This document shows positions 43,514-51,984 of a stretch of 64,000 bases of DNA, piece by piece; positions within the stretch are counted from its first letter, which is position 1; each line of letters starts with the position of its first letter. The stretch covers positions 62,001 to 126,000 of the forward strand of contig NZ_VLPK01000003.1 of assembly GCF_007558865.1 (NCBI RefSeq), written 5' to 3'. Source of the DNA: Mucilaginibacter corticis (GTDB lineage: Bacteria; Bacteroidota; Bacteroidia; Sphingobacteriales; Sphingobacteriaceae). The position numbers were made by a program, and so were the translations under genes. The notes under the pieces are model-generated. The model was not told where the DNA came from, made no database searches, and saw only the letters and a list, made by a program, of their open reading frames with translations.

Positions 43514-45281
43514 TTTCAATAGCATCAATGGTGTTCTTTGCCTTTTCGTAAACTTCATTTGTCGATATATGCGTCACAGGTGCATATCGCGCCATCTCGC
43601 ATAAGTCAAGCGTATCAAGCAATTGAGCAACTACGTTCTCATTTACAGCTTTTGCTTTAAGGGCAGAACTAATTGTTTCCCTGTCAAGGTCAGCGTAGCT
43701 GATATTTAATTTATCACTTAAATAACCATATAAGCCTTTAAATACTGCCTCGTAAAATGCTTTAATATTATTTGCCTGCAGTTCGGTTTGTGCATTTGCC
43801 AGATGTTTAGCCGCAACCTTACTGGCTCTGCGGCTTTTTACTTTTACCACGTCACTGTTTTCTTTACGCACCCGGTTACGATATACAAAAGCACCTGCGC
43901 ATGCAATCGGACCTAATAACAACAGCAGGTAATAAGGCAAAGAACCATAAAAACCGTCGCCTTGCTTAATTGATCCGGCATTACCTGTTTTAATGTAATG
44001 GATATCTTTATCCAGCAACTTAACATCTTGTTTATCGTCAGAAAAAGCAGTAACGTTATTTTCAGTCAGACCTTTATTAACCTTTATATTAAAAGCCTTT
44101 GTAGACAAGCTGGTATATTTGCCGTTAGCCGGATTAAAATAAGAAAACTTAACTTCAGGAATAGTAAAATCGCCTTTATGCCTTGGTATTAGCAGGTAAT
44201 TGTAGATCCGGCTGCCTGCGCCGCCGTTAACTGTATCCGTTATCTTAGGATCATACTTTTCAAAATCGGCAGGGAAAGCCGGGTTAAGGTTTTTAAGTAA
44301 TTTAATATTACCTGCGCCAGTAACTTTTATTTTATAGTTTAAAGCCTCGTTGGCTTTCAATTCGTTTTTGTCAACGGATGCTTCTACATTAAAATTACCT
44401 ACTGCTCCCGTATAACTATCAGGTTTACCTGCCTCAGGTAATGGCTTTACATGTATAACTACTGGTAAGCTTTTGGCTGTATAGTTTACATCCTGTACAT
44501 TTCCACCAAAAAACTGATCCATAATATCGCCGGTAGCTACACGCACTCTTGCAACAAACGAAATTTCAAACGGATCAATAATTATATTACCGGCATGTTC
44601 AGGAAACAATAACACCTGTTTAACATCAGCAACGTTATATTTTATGCCTTTGTAAGTTTCAACACGAGGTTGTTGCTGTTGCAACTTAACATCTTCATTC
44701 CAAAAGCCTGTTAAATCAGGTAGCTTATTTACCTGGTTCTGTAAAATATCAACTCGGAAATAAACCTTATAGGTCAACGTTATTTTTTGGCCCTGGTAAA
44801 CATTGTCTTTATCAACCACAGCCCTTAAAAACAAGGACTTTGATAAATCCTGTGTATTTGCATTTGAAGCTCCGCTTTGTCCCCCTCCTCCATTATTTTG
44901 CGGAACAGGCTGGCCTTTTACCACCCTGATCTGAATAGAATTAGAAGTTACCTTAGTACCATTAGCAACAATCGAAGCAGGGCCAATAGTAAAATTACCC
45001 TCTTTAATGGCCATCATAATATAGCTGATAGTAGTACTTTGTGATGATTGACCATTAATAGACTCGAAACTATTTGACACATTTGGCCCGCTTAAAATAT
45101 GTAAGCCGGTAACATTTGGTGGGGTAAAATCGTCAGCATTGGTATTTATGGTGTATGAAACCTCAAATTGCCCACCTGTTCCCACCACAGTTTTACTGGC
45201 TGTGCCAATAAATTTTGCCTGCCCAAATACTTGCGCAGAAAGCAACACTAAAAGTGACAATATGTAATAGCGGATCTTCAT
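43503..45281 (-). CDS. batD: BatD: large exported Ig-like membrane protein
   Basis: A 592-residue protein with a signal peptide (about 1-20), two to three BatD-type beta-sandwich repeats (about 25-420), one membrane helix (about 445-465, PYYLLLLLGPIACAGAFVY) and a cytoplasmic helical tail. The opening AKFIGTASKTVVGTGGQFEVSY is family-typical. BatD acts with the VWA proteins BatA and BatB in the envelope, probably as a scaffold. It overlaps batE by 11 bases and follows batC by 5. Confidence 0.9.
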   Translation of the reverse strand: MKIRYYILSLLVLLSAQVFGQAKFIGTASKTVVGTGGQFEVSYTINTNADDFTPPNVTGLHILSGPNVSNSFESINGQSSQSTTISYIMMAIKEGNFTIGPASIVANGTKVTSNSIQIRVVKGQPVPQNNGGGGQSGASNANTQDLSKSLFLRAVVDKDNVYQGQKITLTYKVYFRVDILQNQVNKLPDLTGFWNEDVKLQQQQPRVETYKGIKYNVADVKQVLLFPEHAGNIIIDPFEISFVARVRVATGDIMDQFFGGNVQDVNYTAKSLPVVIHVKPLPEAGKPDSYTGAVGNFNVEASVDKNELKANEALNYKIKVTGAGNIKLLKNLNPAFPADFEKYDPKITDTVNGGAGSRIYNYLLIPRHKGDFTIPEVKFSYFNPANGKYTSLSTKAFNIKVNKGLTENNVTAFSDDKQDVKLLDKDIHYIKTGNAGSIKQGDGFYGSLPYYLLLLLGPIACAGAFVYRNRVRKENSDVVKVKSRRASKVAAKHLANAQTELQANNIKAFYEAVFKGLYGYLSDKLNISYADLDRETISSALKAKAVNENVVAQLLDTLDLCEMARYAPVTHISTNEVYEKAKNTIDAIENEI

Positions 45282-45286
45282 TGATA

Positions 45287-45994
45287 TTACCAGTCTTTTA
45301 AGATTTTACCGCCAGTACCTTTAACTTTTTTATTCTTCAATTTATCCTGGGTTTGTTTTTCGTCATTATTCAGCGCGTCCAGCATCCGTTGTGCATCTTC
45401 TTTGGACAATTTATCAGGCTGTGGTTGTTGCTGATCCTTTTTTTGCTGGTCTTTTGGTTTATCCTTGTCCTGGTCCTTGTCGTCTTTTTTCTGCTGATCC
45501 TTTTTATCCTGATTAGGCTTATTGTCTTTATTTTGGTTCTTATTATTCTTATCCTGCTGCTGTTGCTTTTTTAACTGTTCTTGCGCATAGGCCAGGTTGT
45601 AGCGCGTCTCTTCATCCTTAGGGTTATTAAGCAATGACTTTTTATATGCTTCGATACTTTCTTCAAGTTTTTTATTTTCAAGTAAGGTATTGCCCAAGTT
45701 ATGATATGCCCTGGCTGTTACTGATTTATTTCCACCCGATTCCGCTATTTTATTAAATTGTTCACCAGCTTTGTTAAATTGTTTCTGTTTATAAAATGCA
45801 TCGCCCAAATTAAACTGCCCCTCAACACTTCCGTTTTTCTTTTCAACGGCTTTGCTGTAACTCTCAGCAGCTTCTTTATATTTTTTTTGCTGATAAAGGT
45901 CATTACCATTTTTTACATAGCCTTTTTCTTGTGCAAAAAGCGTGTAATATGGTAGTATGACCATGACCATCAGTATTAATACTAACTTTTTCAT
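45287..45994 (-). CDS. batC: BatC: TPR protein with Lys/Asp/Gln-rich tail
   Basis: A 235-residue protein with a signal-like start, TPR units (about 20-140, with LYQQKKYKEAAESYSKAVEK and FYKQKQFNKAGEQF) and a long low-complexity segment rich in Lys, Asp, Gln and Asn (about 140-200). The C-terminal segment DAQRMLDALNNDEKQTQDKL is typical of the Bat TPR proteins. The opposite-strand hydrophobic frame over the repeat is an artefact. It overlaps batB by 4 bases. Confidence 0.9.
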   Translation of the reverse strand: MKKLVLILMVMVILPYYTLFAQEKGYVKNGNDLYQQKKYKEAAESYSKAVEKKNGSVEGQFNLGDAFYKQKQFNKAGEQFNKIAESGGNKSVTARAYHNLGNTLLENKKLEESIEAYKKSLLNNPKDEETRYNLAYAQEQLKKQQQQDKNNKNQNKDNKPNQDKKDQQKKDDKDQDKDKPKDQQKKDQQQPQPDKLSKEDAQRMLDALNNDEKQTQDKLKNKKVKGTGGKILKDW

Positions 45995-47031
45995 GCGCTT
46001 TTTACCTCAAATAACTTCAACCTGCTTAATCTTAAACTTCTACGATTGGTAATAAAAAATTCGACTACCAAACATAAAAAAGCAAACCCTAAAAAGAACT
46101 GGAAACGATCTTCAAAATCTTTAAAAGATTTAGTATCATAAGTTTTTCGCTGCATTTTATCTATCTGCCCCATTACTATGTTTAAACCGCTGTTTGCATT
46201 AGTTGCCCTTACATAAGCCCCATTGCCCGCTGCAGCAATTTCTTTACACATATCTTCATTAAGTTTACTTATAACAGTTTGGCCCGTAGTATCTGTGTGA
46301 AAACCCACCTGTTTACCATCCTGATATTTAGGGATAGCTGCACCCTCGGGAGAGCCCATTCCTATTACGTGAACAGAAACATCTTTATCTACCGCATTTT
46401 TGGTAGCAGCAACCGCGTCATCTTCATGATTTTCGCCATCAGTTATTATGATCATTGCCTTACCTGTTCCGTCATTAAAGTCAAATGATTTCATCCCCAG
46501 ATCAATAGCCGCGCCGATTGCGGTGCCTTGAGTGGGTACCATACTGGTATTAATAGTATTGAGAAATAGTTTGGCGGCCGAGTAATCAGTGGTCATTGGT
46601 AATTGCACATAGGCTTCGCCGGCAAATACAACAATGCCGATACGGTCGCTGTGTAAGTTATCTATTAATTGAGCTATAGCTTGCTTGGCATTTTCAAGAC
46701 GATTGGGCGCCATATCTTGCGACAGCATGCTGTTTGAAACATCCAGCAAGATCATCAGGTCTGCACCTTTACGCTTTTCTTCCTCCATTTTAGACCCGAT
46801 TTGCGGATCAGCAATGCCAATGATCAAAAACACATAAGCCAGCATAAATAGGATGAATTTTAAACGTGGGGTTGAAAAAGAAACATCGGGAACAATTTTA
46901 TCTATCACATTTCTATCGCCCAGTTTTTTGATCGCTTTAGTTTTCCAACGCGTAACCCTGATAAAAAGTAACAGGAAAACAGGGATAGCAGCCAGTCCCC
47001 ATAAATATTCTATATGTGCAAAACGTAGCAT
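45991..47031 (-). CDS. batB: BatB: membrane-bound VWA-domain protein
   Basis: A 346-residue protein with two N-terminal helices, a von Willebrand A domain (about 87-280) whose metal-site motif DVSNS lies in LLDVSNSMLSQDMAPNRLENA, and a C-terminal helix. The VWA domain binds proteins in a metal-dependent way. It lies 1 base from batA and overlaps batC by 4, so the genes are co-translated. With BatA it forms the paired VWA core of the system. Confidence 0.92.
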   Translation of the reverse strand: MLRFAHIEYLWGLAAIPVFLLLFIRVTRWKTKAIKKLGDRNVIDKIVPDVSFSTPRLKFILFMLAYVFLIIGIADPQIGSKMEEEKRKGADLMILLDVSNSMLSQDMAPNRLENAKQAIAQLIDNLHSDRIGIVVFAGEAYVQLPMTTDYSAAKLFLNTINTSMVPTQGTAIGAAIDLGMKSFDFNDGTGKAMIIITDGENHEDDAVAATKNAVDKDVSVHVIGMGSPEGAAIPKYQDGKQVGFHTDTTGQTVISKLNEDMCKEIAAAGNGAYVRATNANSGLNIVMGQIDKMQRKTYDTKSFKDFEDRFQFFLGFAFLCLVVEFFITNRRSLRLSRLKLFEVKSA

Positions 47032-47032
47032 T

Positions 47033-48031
47033 TTATGTTAAGGCTCCTTTTAGTAATGTATTTTTAAAAACAAATTCAAGCACCAGGAACAACAGCGCCA
47101 ATAGAGCAAAGGGTAAAAACACCTCGGTCTTTTTACGATACTCAGTAACATTGATCTTTGCCTTCTCTAACTTATCTATTTGTTCGTAAATACTTTTTAG
47201 TTTTTCGTTATCTGTAGCTCTGAAATATTTTCCACCGGTTATATTGGCTATTTTGGTTAATGTCGGTTCATCAACATCAACCGCCATACGCTGGTACTGT
47301 ACACCCATTGCAGTTTGTACCGGGAACGGCGCAAAGCCATGTGTACCTAAACCAACAGTATAAACCCGCACACCAAATTGTTTTGCGATCTCGGCAGCTG
47401 TAATCGGTGGTATGGACCCCATATTGTTTGATCCATCAGTAAGTAATATTACTACCTTACTTTTCGCTTCGCTGTCTTTTAACCGGTTTACTGCAGTTGC
47501 CAGGCCCATACCAATAGCCGTACCGTCGTTGATCATTCCATATTTAATATCGCTAAACAGGTTGATCAACACCGAATGATCAATAGTTAAAGGGCATTGC
47601 GTAAAACTCTCACCGCTAAATATTACCAGCCCGATACGATCATTGGGACGATTTTTAATAAAATCAATTGCGATGTTCTTTCCAGCTTCCAGCCTGTTGG
47701 GTTGAAAATCTTCGGCAAGCATACTGCCGGAGATATCAGAGGCAATAACAATATCAATCCCTTCGGTAGTTGAGTTTTGCCAGCTTAAAGCGCTTTGCGG
47801 ACGGGCCAAAGCAATTATCAAAGCTATGAATGCCAGCGATCTGAAAATAATCTCTAAATGGCGCAATTTCGGCATCACACTTTTTACCGGTGTGGAAAAT
47901 CCTTTTATTGCCGACATATTCAAGTAGCCGTATAATTTCTGTTGACGCCAGATATACCAGGCAACCATTGCAGGTAGGATGAGCATTAACCAAAAAAATC
48001 CCGGATGTGCAAATTCAATATCCTTAAACAT
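47033..48031 (-). CDS. batA: BatA: membrane-bound VWA-domain protein
   Basis: From ATG 48031 the protein is 332 residues; the frame to 48052 is less likely. It begins with FKDIEFAHPGFFWLMLI, the usual BatA opening, has two N-terminal helices, a VWA domain with DISGSMLAEDFQPNRLEAG as metal-site region, and a C-terminal helix. It overlaps the DUF4381-like gene by 8 bases. The MIDAS residues DxSxS are intact, so ligand binding is possible. Confidence 0.92.
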   Translation of the reverse strand: MFKDIEFAHPGFFWLMLILPAMVAWYIWRQQKLYGYLNMSAIKGFSTPVKSVMPKLRHLEIIFRSLAFIALIIALARPQSALSWQNSTTEGIDIVIASDISGSMLAEDFQPNRLEAGKNIAIDFIKNRPNDRIGLVIFSGESFTQCPLTIDHSVLINLFSDIKYGMINDGTAIGMGLATAVNRLKDSEAKSKVVILLTDGSNNMGSIPPITAAEIAKQFGVRVYTVGLGTHGFAPFPVQTAMGVQYQRMAVDVDEPTLTKIANITGGKYFRATDNEKLKSIYEQIDKLEKAKINVTEYRKKTEVFLPFALLALLFLVLEFVFKNTLLKGALT

Positions 48032-48998
48032 TAACCTTCCCTCCTTCAGCATCAGCCTGGTTAACTACACTTTGCTGTGTTTTCAGCACAAATTCAATAG
48101 CGTTATCCAGACTTCGTTCGTTTTCAAGTGGTAACGGTTTTTCTTTAGCAAACTTTACAAGGTCAGCCATTACCAGGATCTGTTGCAACATATTACGGTA
48201 TTCACCAGTGATATCACGGTTATTTAAAGCCGTTAATATTTCGTCTGTAGTTTTTTCATGGGTTTTAATGTTATAACGTTTTTCAAGATATTCACGAATG
48301 ATATCCGTTAGTTCGCTATGGTACAGCTTAAACTCTTCCTGCTGCCATAGCTTTTTATCACGCAATTCCTTCAATTTATCAATAGCAACTATATGTATCG
48401 GGATGCTTGGTTTGGTAATTTTAATAACAGGCTGTTGTTTAGGTTTATTACGTAAATAAATAATCAGACCAATAATTAACGCTGTAACTACTATCGCTAT
48501 GACAATCCATGTCCAGTTATCTTTTACCCGGTCAAAAAATGTGTAGTTTACCAAGATCGGCTGTTTAATATCATAAATAGATTTTGTTGTATCTATTTTT
48601 ACTGTTTGCACCTGCAACATCAATTCGTTACTTTTAATAACGCCAATACTTGAGCCAAACGAAAATAATGGAAACTTATAAATGCCCGCGTCGAAGCTTG
48701 TTATAACATAGCTGCGGATAATGGTTATCCTGCTGTAATCTTTTTTGTCGGGTATAGTATCGGGCTTATTGGCGCTTACTATTTGTACCTTATCTGTAAT
48801 GGTATCTGTAAATACCGGGAAGTTTACATGTGCCTTTGCCGGTTGATTTACTTCAAGGAATAGCCTGGTTTGGTCGCCTATCTTTATAGTATAATCCTGT
48901 AGTTTGGCCTCTACTTTTATATTTTGCGCCTTTGCAATACTTGACAGGCAGGCTAATAATAAGGCAAGCAGGGTATAATTAAAAAACTGTTTCTTCAT
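48024..48998 (-). CDS. DUF4381-like Bat-operon membrane protein
   Basis: A 324-residue protein with a signal peptide (about 1-24), a periplasmic beta-sandwich domain (about 25-175) like half a BatD repeat, one membrane helix (WTWIVIAIVVTALIIGLIIYL, about 183-203) and a cytoplasmic helical region. In many Bat operons such a DUF4381-like protein lies between the DUF58 and VWA genes. It is 4 bases from DUF58. The role is structural by inference. Confidence 0.8.
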   Translation of the reverse strand: MKKQFFNYTLLALLLACLSSIAKAQNIKVEAKLQDYTIKIGDQTRLFLEVNQPAKAHVNFPVFTDTITDKVQIVSANKPDTIPDKKDYSRITIIRSYVITSFDAGIYKFPLFSFGSSIGVIKSNELMLQVQTVKIDTTKSIYDIKQPILVNYTFFDRVKDNWTWIVIAIVVTALIIGLIIYLRNKPKQQPVIKITKPSIPIHIVAIDKLKELRDKKLWQQEEFKLYHSELTDIIREYLEKRYNIKTHEKTTDEILTALNNRDITGEYRNMLQQILVMADLVKFAKEKPLPLENERSLDNAIEFVLKTQQSVVNQADAEGGKVNV

Positions 48999-49002
48999 TT
49001 GC

Positions 49003-49884
49003 TCACCGTTTTCTTTCCCGTTTTTTAAATAGTGTCATTAATGGTTTGACGTAAGTTTCATGCGTACCTATTGATGTAGTATCCACTCCCGATCTGCTGA
49101 AAACATCTTTCAATTGAATGGTTCTTTTTAATGCTTCCGTTCTAAAAGCCTCGCGTACCTTTTTATCGCCTGTATTAACCCACATTAGCTGCCCGGATTC
49201 TTCGTCTTTAATTGGTATCAAACCTAAGTCGGGAAATTCTTCCTCATGTTTGTCATACAGCCTTAAAGCGATAACGTCATGCTTTTTATTGGCGATTTTA
49301 AGCTCGGCTTCAAAAGCCGGGCTGATAAAATCTGATATAATAAAAGCGGTACATTTTTTCTTAATGGCCGATGTAAAATATTTTAAGGCCACCCCTACGT
49401 CTGTTCCTTTATTTTCTGGCTTAAAGTCTATCAGTTCCCTGATGATCATCAGGATATGGCTACGACCTTTTTTGGGTGGGATGAATTTTTCTATCTTATC
49501 GCTAAAAAATATCACACCCACTTTATCATTGTTTTGAATAGCCGAAAATGCCAGTACGGCACAGAGTTCTGTAGCCAGATCCTGTTTTTGTTGGTTGATG
49601 GTACCAAAGTTTTCAGAACCACTAACATCCATCAGCAGCATTACCGTAAGCTCACGTTCCTCGTCAAATACTTTAACATAAGGATGGTTAAAACGTGCCG
49701 TAACGTTCCAGTCGATAGTCCGGATCTCATCTCCTACCTGGTATTCACGCACTTCGCTAAAAGCCATACCGCGCCCTTTAAACGCAGAATGGTATTCGCC
49801 CGAAAACAGGTGATTACTTAAGCCCCGGGTTTTGATCTCTATTTTCCGAACTTTTTTTAATAGTTCCTTGGTGTCTTTTGCCAT
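49003..49884 (-). CDS. DUF58 family protein (VWA-like)
   Basis: A 293-residue soluble protein with the DUF58 signature FKGRGMAFSEVREYQVGDEIRT-like region ending IDWNVTAR, and a VWA-type fold with the metal-site motif DVSGS (LLMDVSGSENFG). DUF58 proteins are regular partners of MoxR AAA ATPases. It lies 90 bases after moxR, the gap being filled by a REP-like palindrome. The partnership is established for the family; the substrate is unknown. Confidence 0.9.
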   Translation of the reverse strand: MAKDTKELLKKVRKIEIKTRGLSNHLFSGEYHSAFKGRGMAFSEVREYQVGDEIRTIDWNVTARFNHPYVKVFDEERELTVMLLMDVSGSENFGTINQQKQDLATELCAVLAFSAIQNNDKVGVIFFSDKIEKFIPPKKGRSHILMIIRELIDFKPENKGTDVGVALKYFTSAIKKKCTAFIISDFISPAFEAELKIANKKHDVIALRLYDKHEEEFPDLGLIPIKDEESGQLMWVNTGDKKVREAFRTEALKRTIQLKDVFSRSGVDTTSIGTHETYVKPLMTLFKKRERKR

Positions 49885-49899
49885 TTTTCTTGAGAGTCA

Positions 49900-49968
49900 A
49901 GAACCAAGACGCAAGAACCAAGATAGATTTGTTATAATCTTACCTCTTGATTCTTGTCTCTTGGTTCT
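49900..49968. repeat. Palindrome with 7-base units inside the moxR operon
   Basis: The arms 49900-49923 and 49945-49968 are complementary with three mismatches over 24 bases. Each arm repeats the heptamer CAAGAAC/CAAGAxx about four times, much like the CAATGAC repeats at 4748. It sits between moxR and the DUF58 gene, in the middle of an operon, and could lower downstream expression or stabilise mRNA. Confidence 0.7.
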
Positions 49969-49974
49969 ATCTGC

Positions 49975-51030
49975 TTATGGTACCTCTACCGCGTTTAGTA
50001 TTCCTGTTATAATGTCCTCGGTGGTCATGTTCTCAGCTTCGGCTTCGTAAGTTAAACCTATACGGTGGCGTAACACATCATGGCAAACAGCACGCACATC
50101 TTCCGGTATGACATAGCCCCTGCGCTTAATAAACGCGTATGCTTTTGATGCCAGGGCCAGGTTGATACTTGCCCGTGGCGACGCGCCGTAACTGATCAGG
50201 TTTTTATAATTTGCCAGCTTGTATTGTTCAGGGAAACGTGTTGCGAAAACAATATCAATAATGTATTGCTCTATCTTCTCGTCCATGTATACCTCGCGCA
50301 CTACTTTGCGTGCCTTAACAATATCATCAGGGTGAATAATTGCATTTGGTTTTAACATCCCTTGCGGGGCGATATTTGACCTAACTATTCGCTTTTCATC
50401 TTCCTTGCTTGGATAGCCAATAACTACCTTTAACATGAAACGGTCAACCTGGGCTTCAGGTAGTGGGTAGGTTCCCTCCTGTTCAATCGGGTTTTGCGTG
50501 GCCAATACCAGGAATGGGTTAGGCAGCGGGAAAGTTTTCTCGCCGATAGTTACCTGTCTTTCCTGCATCGCTTCAAGCAACGCGCTTTGTACCTTTGCAG
50601 GCGCACGGTTTATCTCATCAGCCAAAATAAAGTTAGAAAATATAGGCCCCTGCCTTACAATAAACTCCTCTTTCTTCTGATTATAGATCATGGTACCCAC
50701 CAAATCGGCAGGTAACAGGTCGGGCGTAAATTGGATCCGGCTAAAATCTGCCTGGATGGCTTTTGACAAGGTATTAATAGCTAATGTTTTTGCCAAACCC
50801 GGCACACCCTCTAGAAGAATATGTCCGTCGGCCAGTAGACCTATCAATAAGCGGTCGACCATATATTTCTGGCCAACTATCACTTTGTCCATTTCCATTC
50901 TCAGCAGGTCAACAAAGGCGCTTTCACGCTGGATCATTTCATTGATAGCCCTGATATCTGTTGAATAAGACGAACTGCCGGCAGGCACGTCTGTTGAAGG
51001 ATGCGTTATATTGCTAATTGATTCTTCCAT
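49975..51030 (-). CDS. moxR: MoxR family AAA+ ATPase
   Basis: A 351-residue ATPase. Walker A is GVPGLAKT (75-82), Walker B is FILADEINRAP with D138 and E139, and the later segments PFLVLATQNPIEQEG and EAQVDRFM are the MoxR sensor and lid signatures. MoxR proteins act as chaperones for VWA-containing partners, here the DUF58 and BatA/BatB proteins encoded after it. It starts the operon from a well-placed promoter at 51056-51087. Confidence 0.95.
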   Translation of the reverse strand: MEESISNITHPSTDVPAGSSSYSTDIRAINEMIQRESAFVDLLRMEMDKVIVGQKYMVDRLLIGLLADGHILLEGVPGLAKTLAINTLSKAIQADFSRIQFTPDLLPADLVGTMIYNQKKEEFIVRQGPIFSNFILADEINRAPAKVQSALLEAMQERQVTIGEKTFPLPNPFLVLATQNPIEQEGTYPLPEAQVDRFMLKVVIGYPSKEDEKRIVRSNIAPQGMLKPNAIIHPDDIVKARKVVREVYMDEKIEQYIIDIVFATRFPEQYKLANYKNLISYGASPRASINLALASKAYAFIKRRGYVIPEDVRAVCHDVLRHRIGLTYEAEAENMTTEDIITGILNAVEVP

Positions 51031-51055
51031 TAAATAGTTATTAATTTTTGGTAGG

Positions 51056-51087
51056 CAAACTTAAAAAGCAAATCATTTTTTTGCCAA
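51056..51087 (-). promoter_or_regulatory. Candidate promoter of the moxR-bat operon
   Basis: On the minus strand TTG (51087-51085), a 21-base spacer and TAAGTTTG (51063-51056) match the Bacteroidota -33/-7 arrangement exactly. Predicted leader about 20 bases. Confidence 0.65.
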
Positions 51088-51102
51088 TAAAAAACTGCTT
51101 TT

Positions 51103-51163
51103 AAATGTTAAAATTTGTTAAATTCAGTTAAAGCCTGTCAAATTTTGCCAAATATGGTTATAA
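51103..51163. repeat. Short phased repeats upstream of the moxR promoter
   Basis: TTAAATG, TGTTAAA, TTGTTAAAT, CAGTTAAAG, CTGTCAAAT and TTGCCAAAT follow each other every 9-11 bases across about 51101-51160, directly upstream of the moxR promoter. They look like a set of degenerate operator-like units. Confidence 0.45.
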
Positions 51164-51268
51164 CAAACCGATTAACGGGTTAGTATTTGTATTAAATTTA
51201 GTACTTAAGCCAATGTTTAATTATTTGCATTAATTTGCGTAGCCAATTACACCAAATTATACCAGGAA

Positions 51269-51930
51269 ATGAAAAAGTATTTTGTCGCTTTTGTGAGTGT
51301 ATGTTTATTTATTTCGACAACATTTGCCCAAACACCTAAGCCACCATTTTGGGATGACGTACAAACCATAAAAAAATATGATAAAATGTTTGCACCTCCT
51401 GAACATCCGGTGTTGTTTGTGGGTAGTTCGTCTATTCGTAAATGGGATGATGCACAATGGGTGTTTGCTAAATATAACGCGTTAAATCGTGGCATAGGCG
51501 GCGCAGTAACTAATGATATTATCTATTACCTGAATGATCTTGTGTTTGCTTATCAACCAAGGCAAATTGTATTGTATGTCGGCGAAAACGACCTGATGGA
51601 CAATATCTCGACCGCGGACTCGGTTTATAACCGCCGGTTAAACTATACCATGCAATAAGGACCCAAATGCCCGATGTGCCTATTTTGTACATCGGGATGA
51701 AACCAAGCCCGTCCCGCGAAAAAATAAGACAGGCAGAAATTGACGCCAACCTAAAGATCAAAACCTTTTTAGCTAATGAAAAGAATACGGTTTTTGTTGA
51801 TGTAATGCCATTGATGTTAAAAGACGGAAAAACGCAACCTGAGCTTTATTTAGGTGATATGCTGCATATGAAAAAAGCAGGGTATGCTATTTGGGAAAAG
51901 GCAATCAAAAAATACCTTATAAAATCATAA
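51269..51930 (+). pseudogene. SGNH/GDSL-type hydrolase interrupted by a frameshift
   Basis: Two pieces of one hydrolase lie in different frames: 51269-51658 (signal peptide, block I variant VGSSSIRKW, block with GEND) and 51667-51930 (PDVPILYIGMKPSPSREKIR, then DMLHMKKAGY with the catalytic D-x2-H). Reading the second frame upstream of its ATG gives VKLYHAIRTQ before MPDVPIL, which continues naturally from DSVYNRR in the first frame. One missing base near 51635-51636 restores a single reading frame of about 220 residues. It is either a recent pseudogene or an assembly error. SGNH enzymes act as esterases or lipases; all catalytic blocks are present. Confidence 0.85.
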
Positions 51931-51957
51931 ATACTTAGTATACATTTAAATACAGAT

Positions 51958-51965
51958 TATATTTG
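51958..51965 (+). promoter_or_regulatory. Candidate -7 element of the second DUF1080 gene
   Basis: TATATTTG matches TAnnTTTG and is 19 bases before the ATG at 51985. The upstream -33 region is weak. Confidence 0.4.
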
Positions 51966-51984
51966 ATCAGTTAAATCACCAATT

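Noticed and set aside
45353..45574. Leu/Ile/Phe-rich frame on the plus strand over batC
   Set aside because: It mirrors the Lys/Asp/Gln-rich repeat of batC; a hydrophobic antisense frame is expected by chance there.
51667..51930. Second half of the SGNH hydrolase as an independent small gene
   Set aside because: Its frame continues upstream of the ATG with family-matching residues and it lacks the first catalytic block, so it is part of the interrupted gene.
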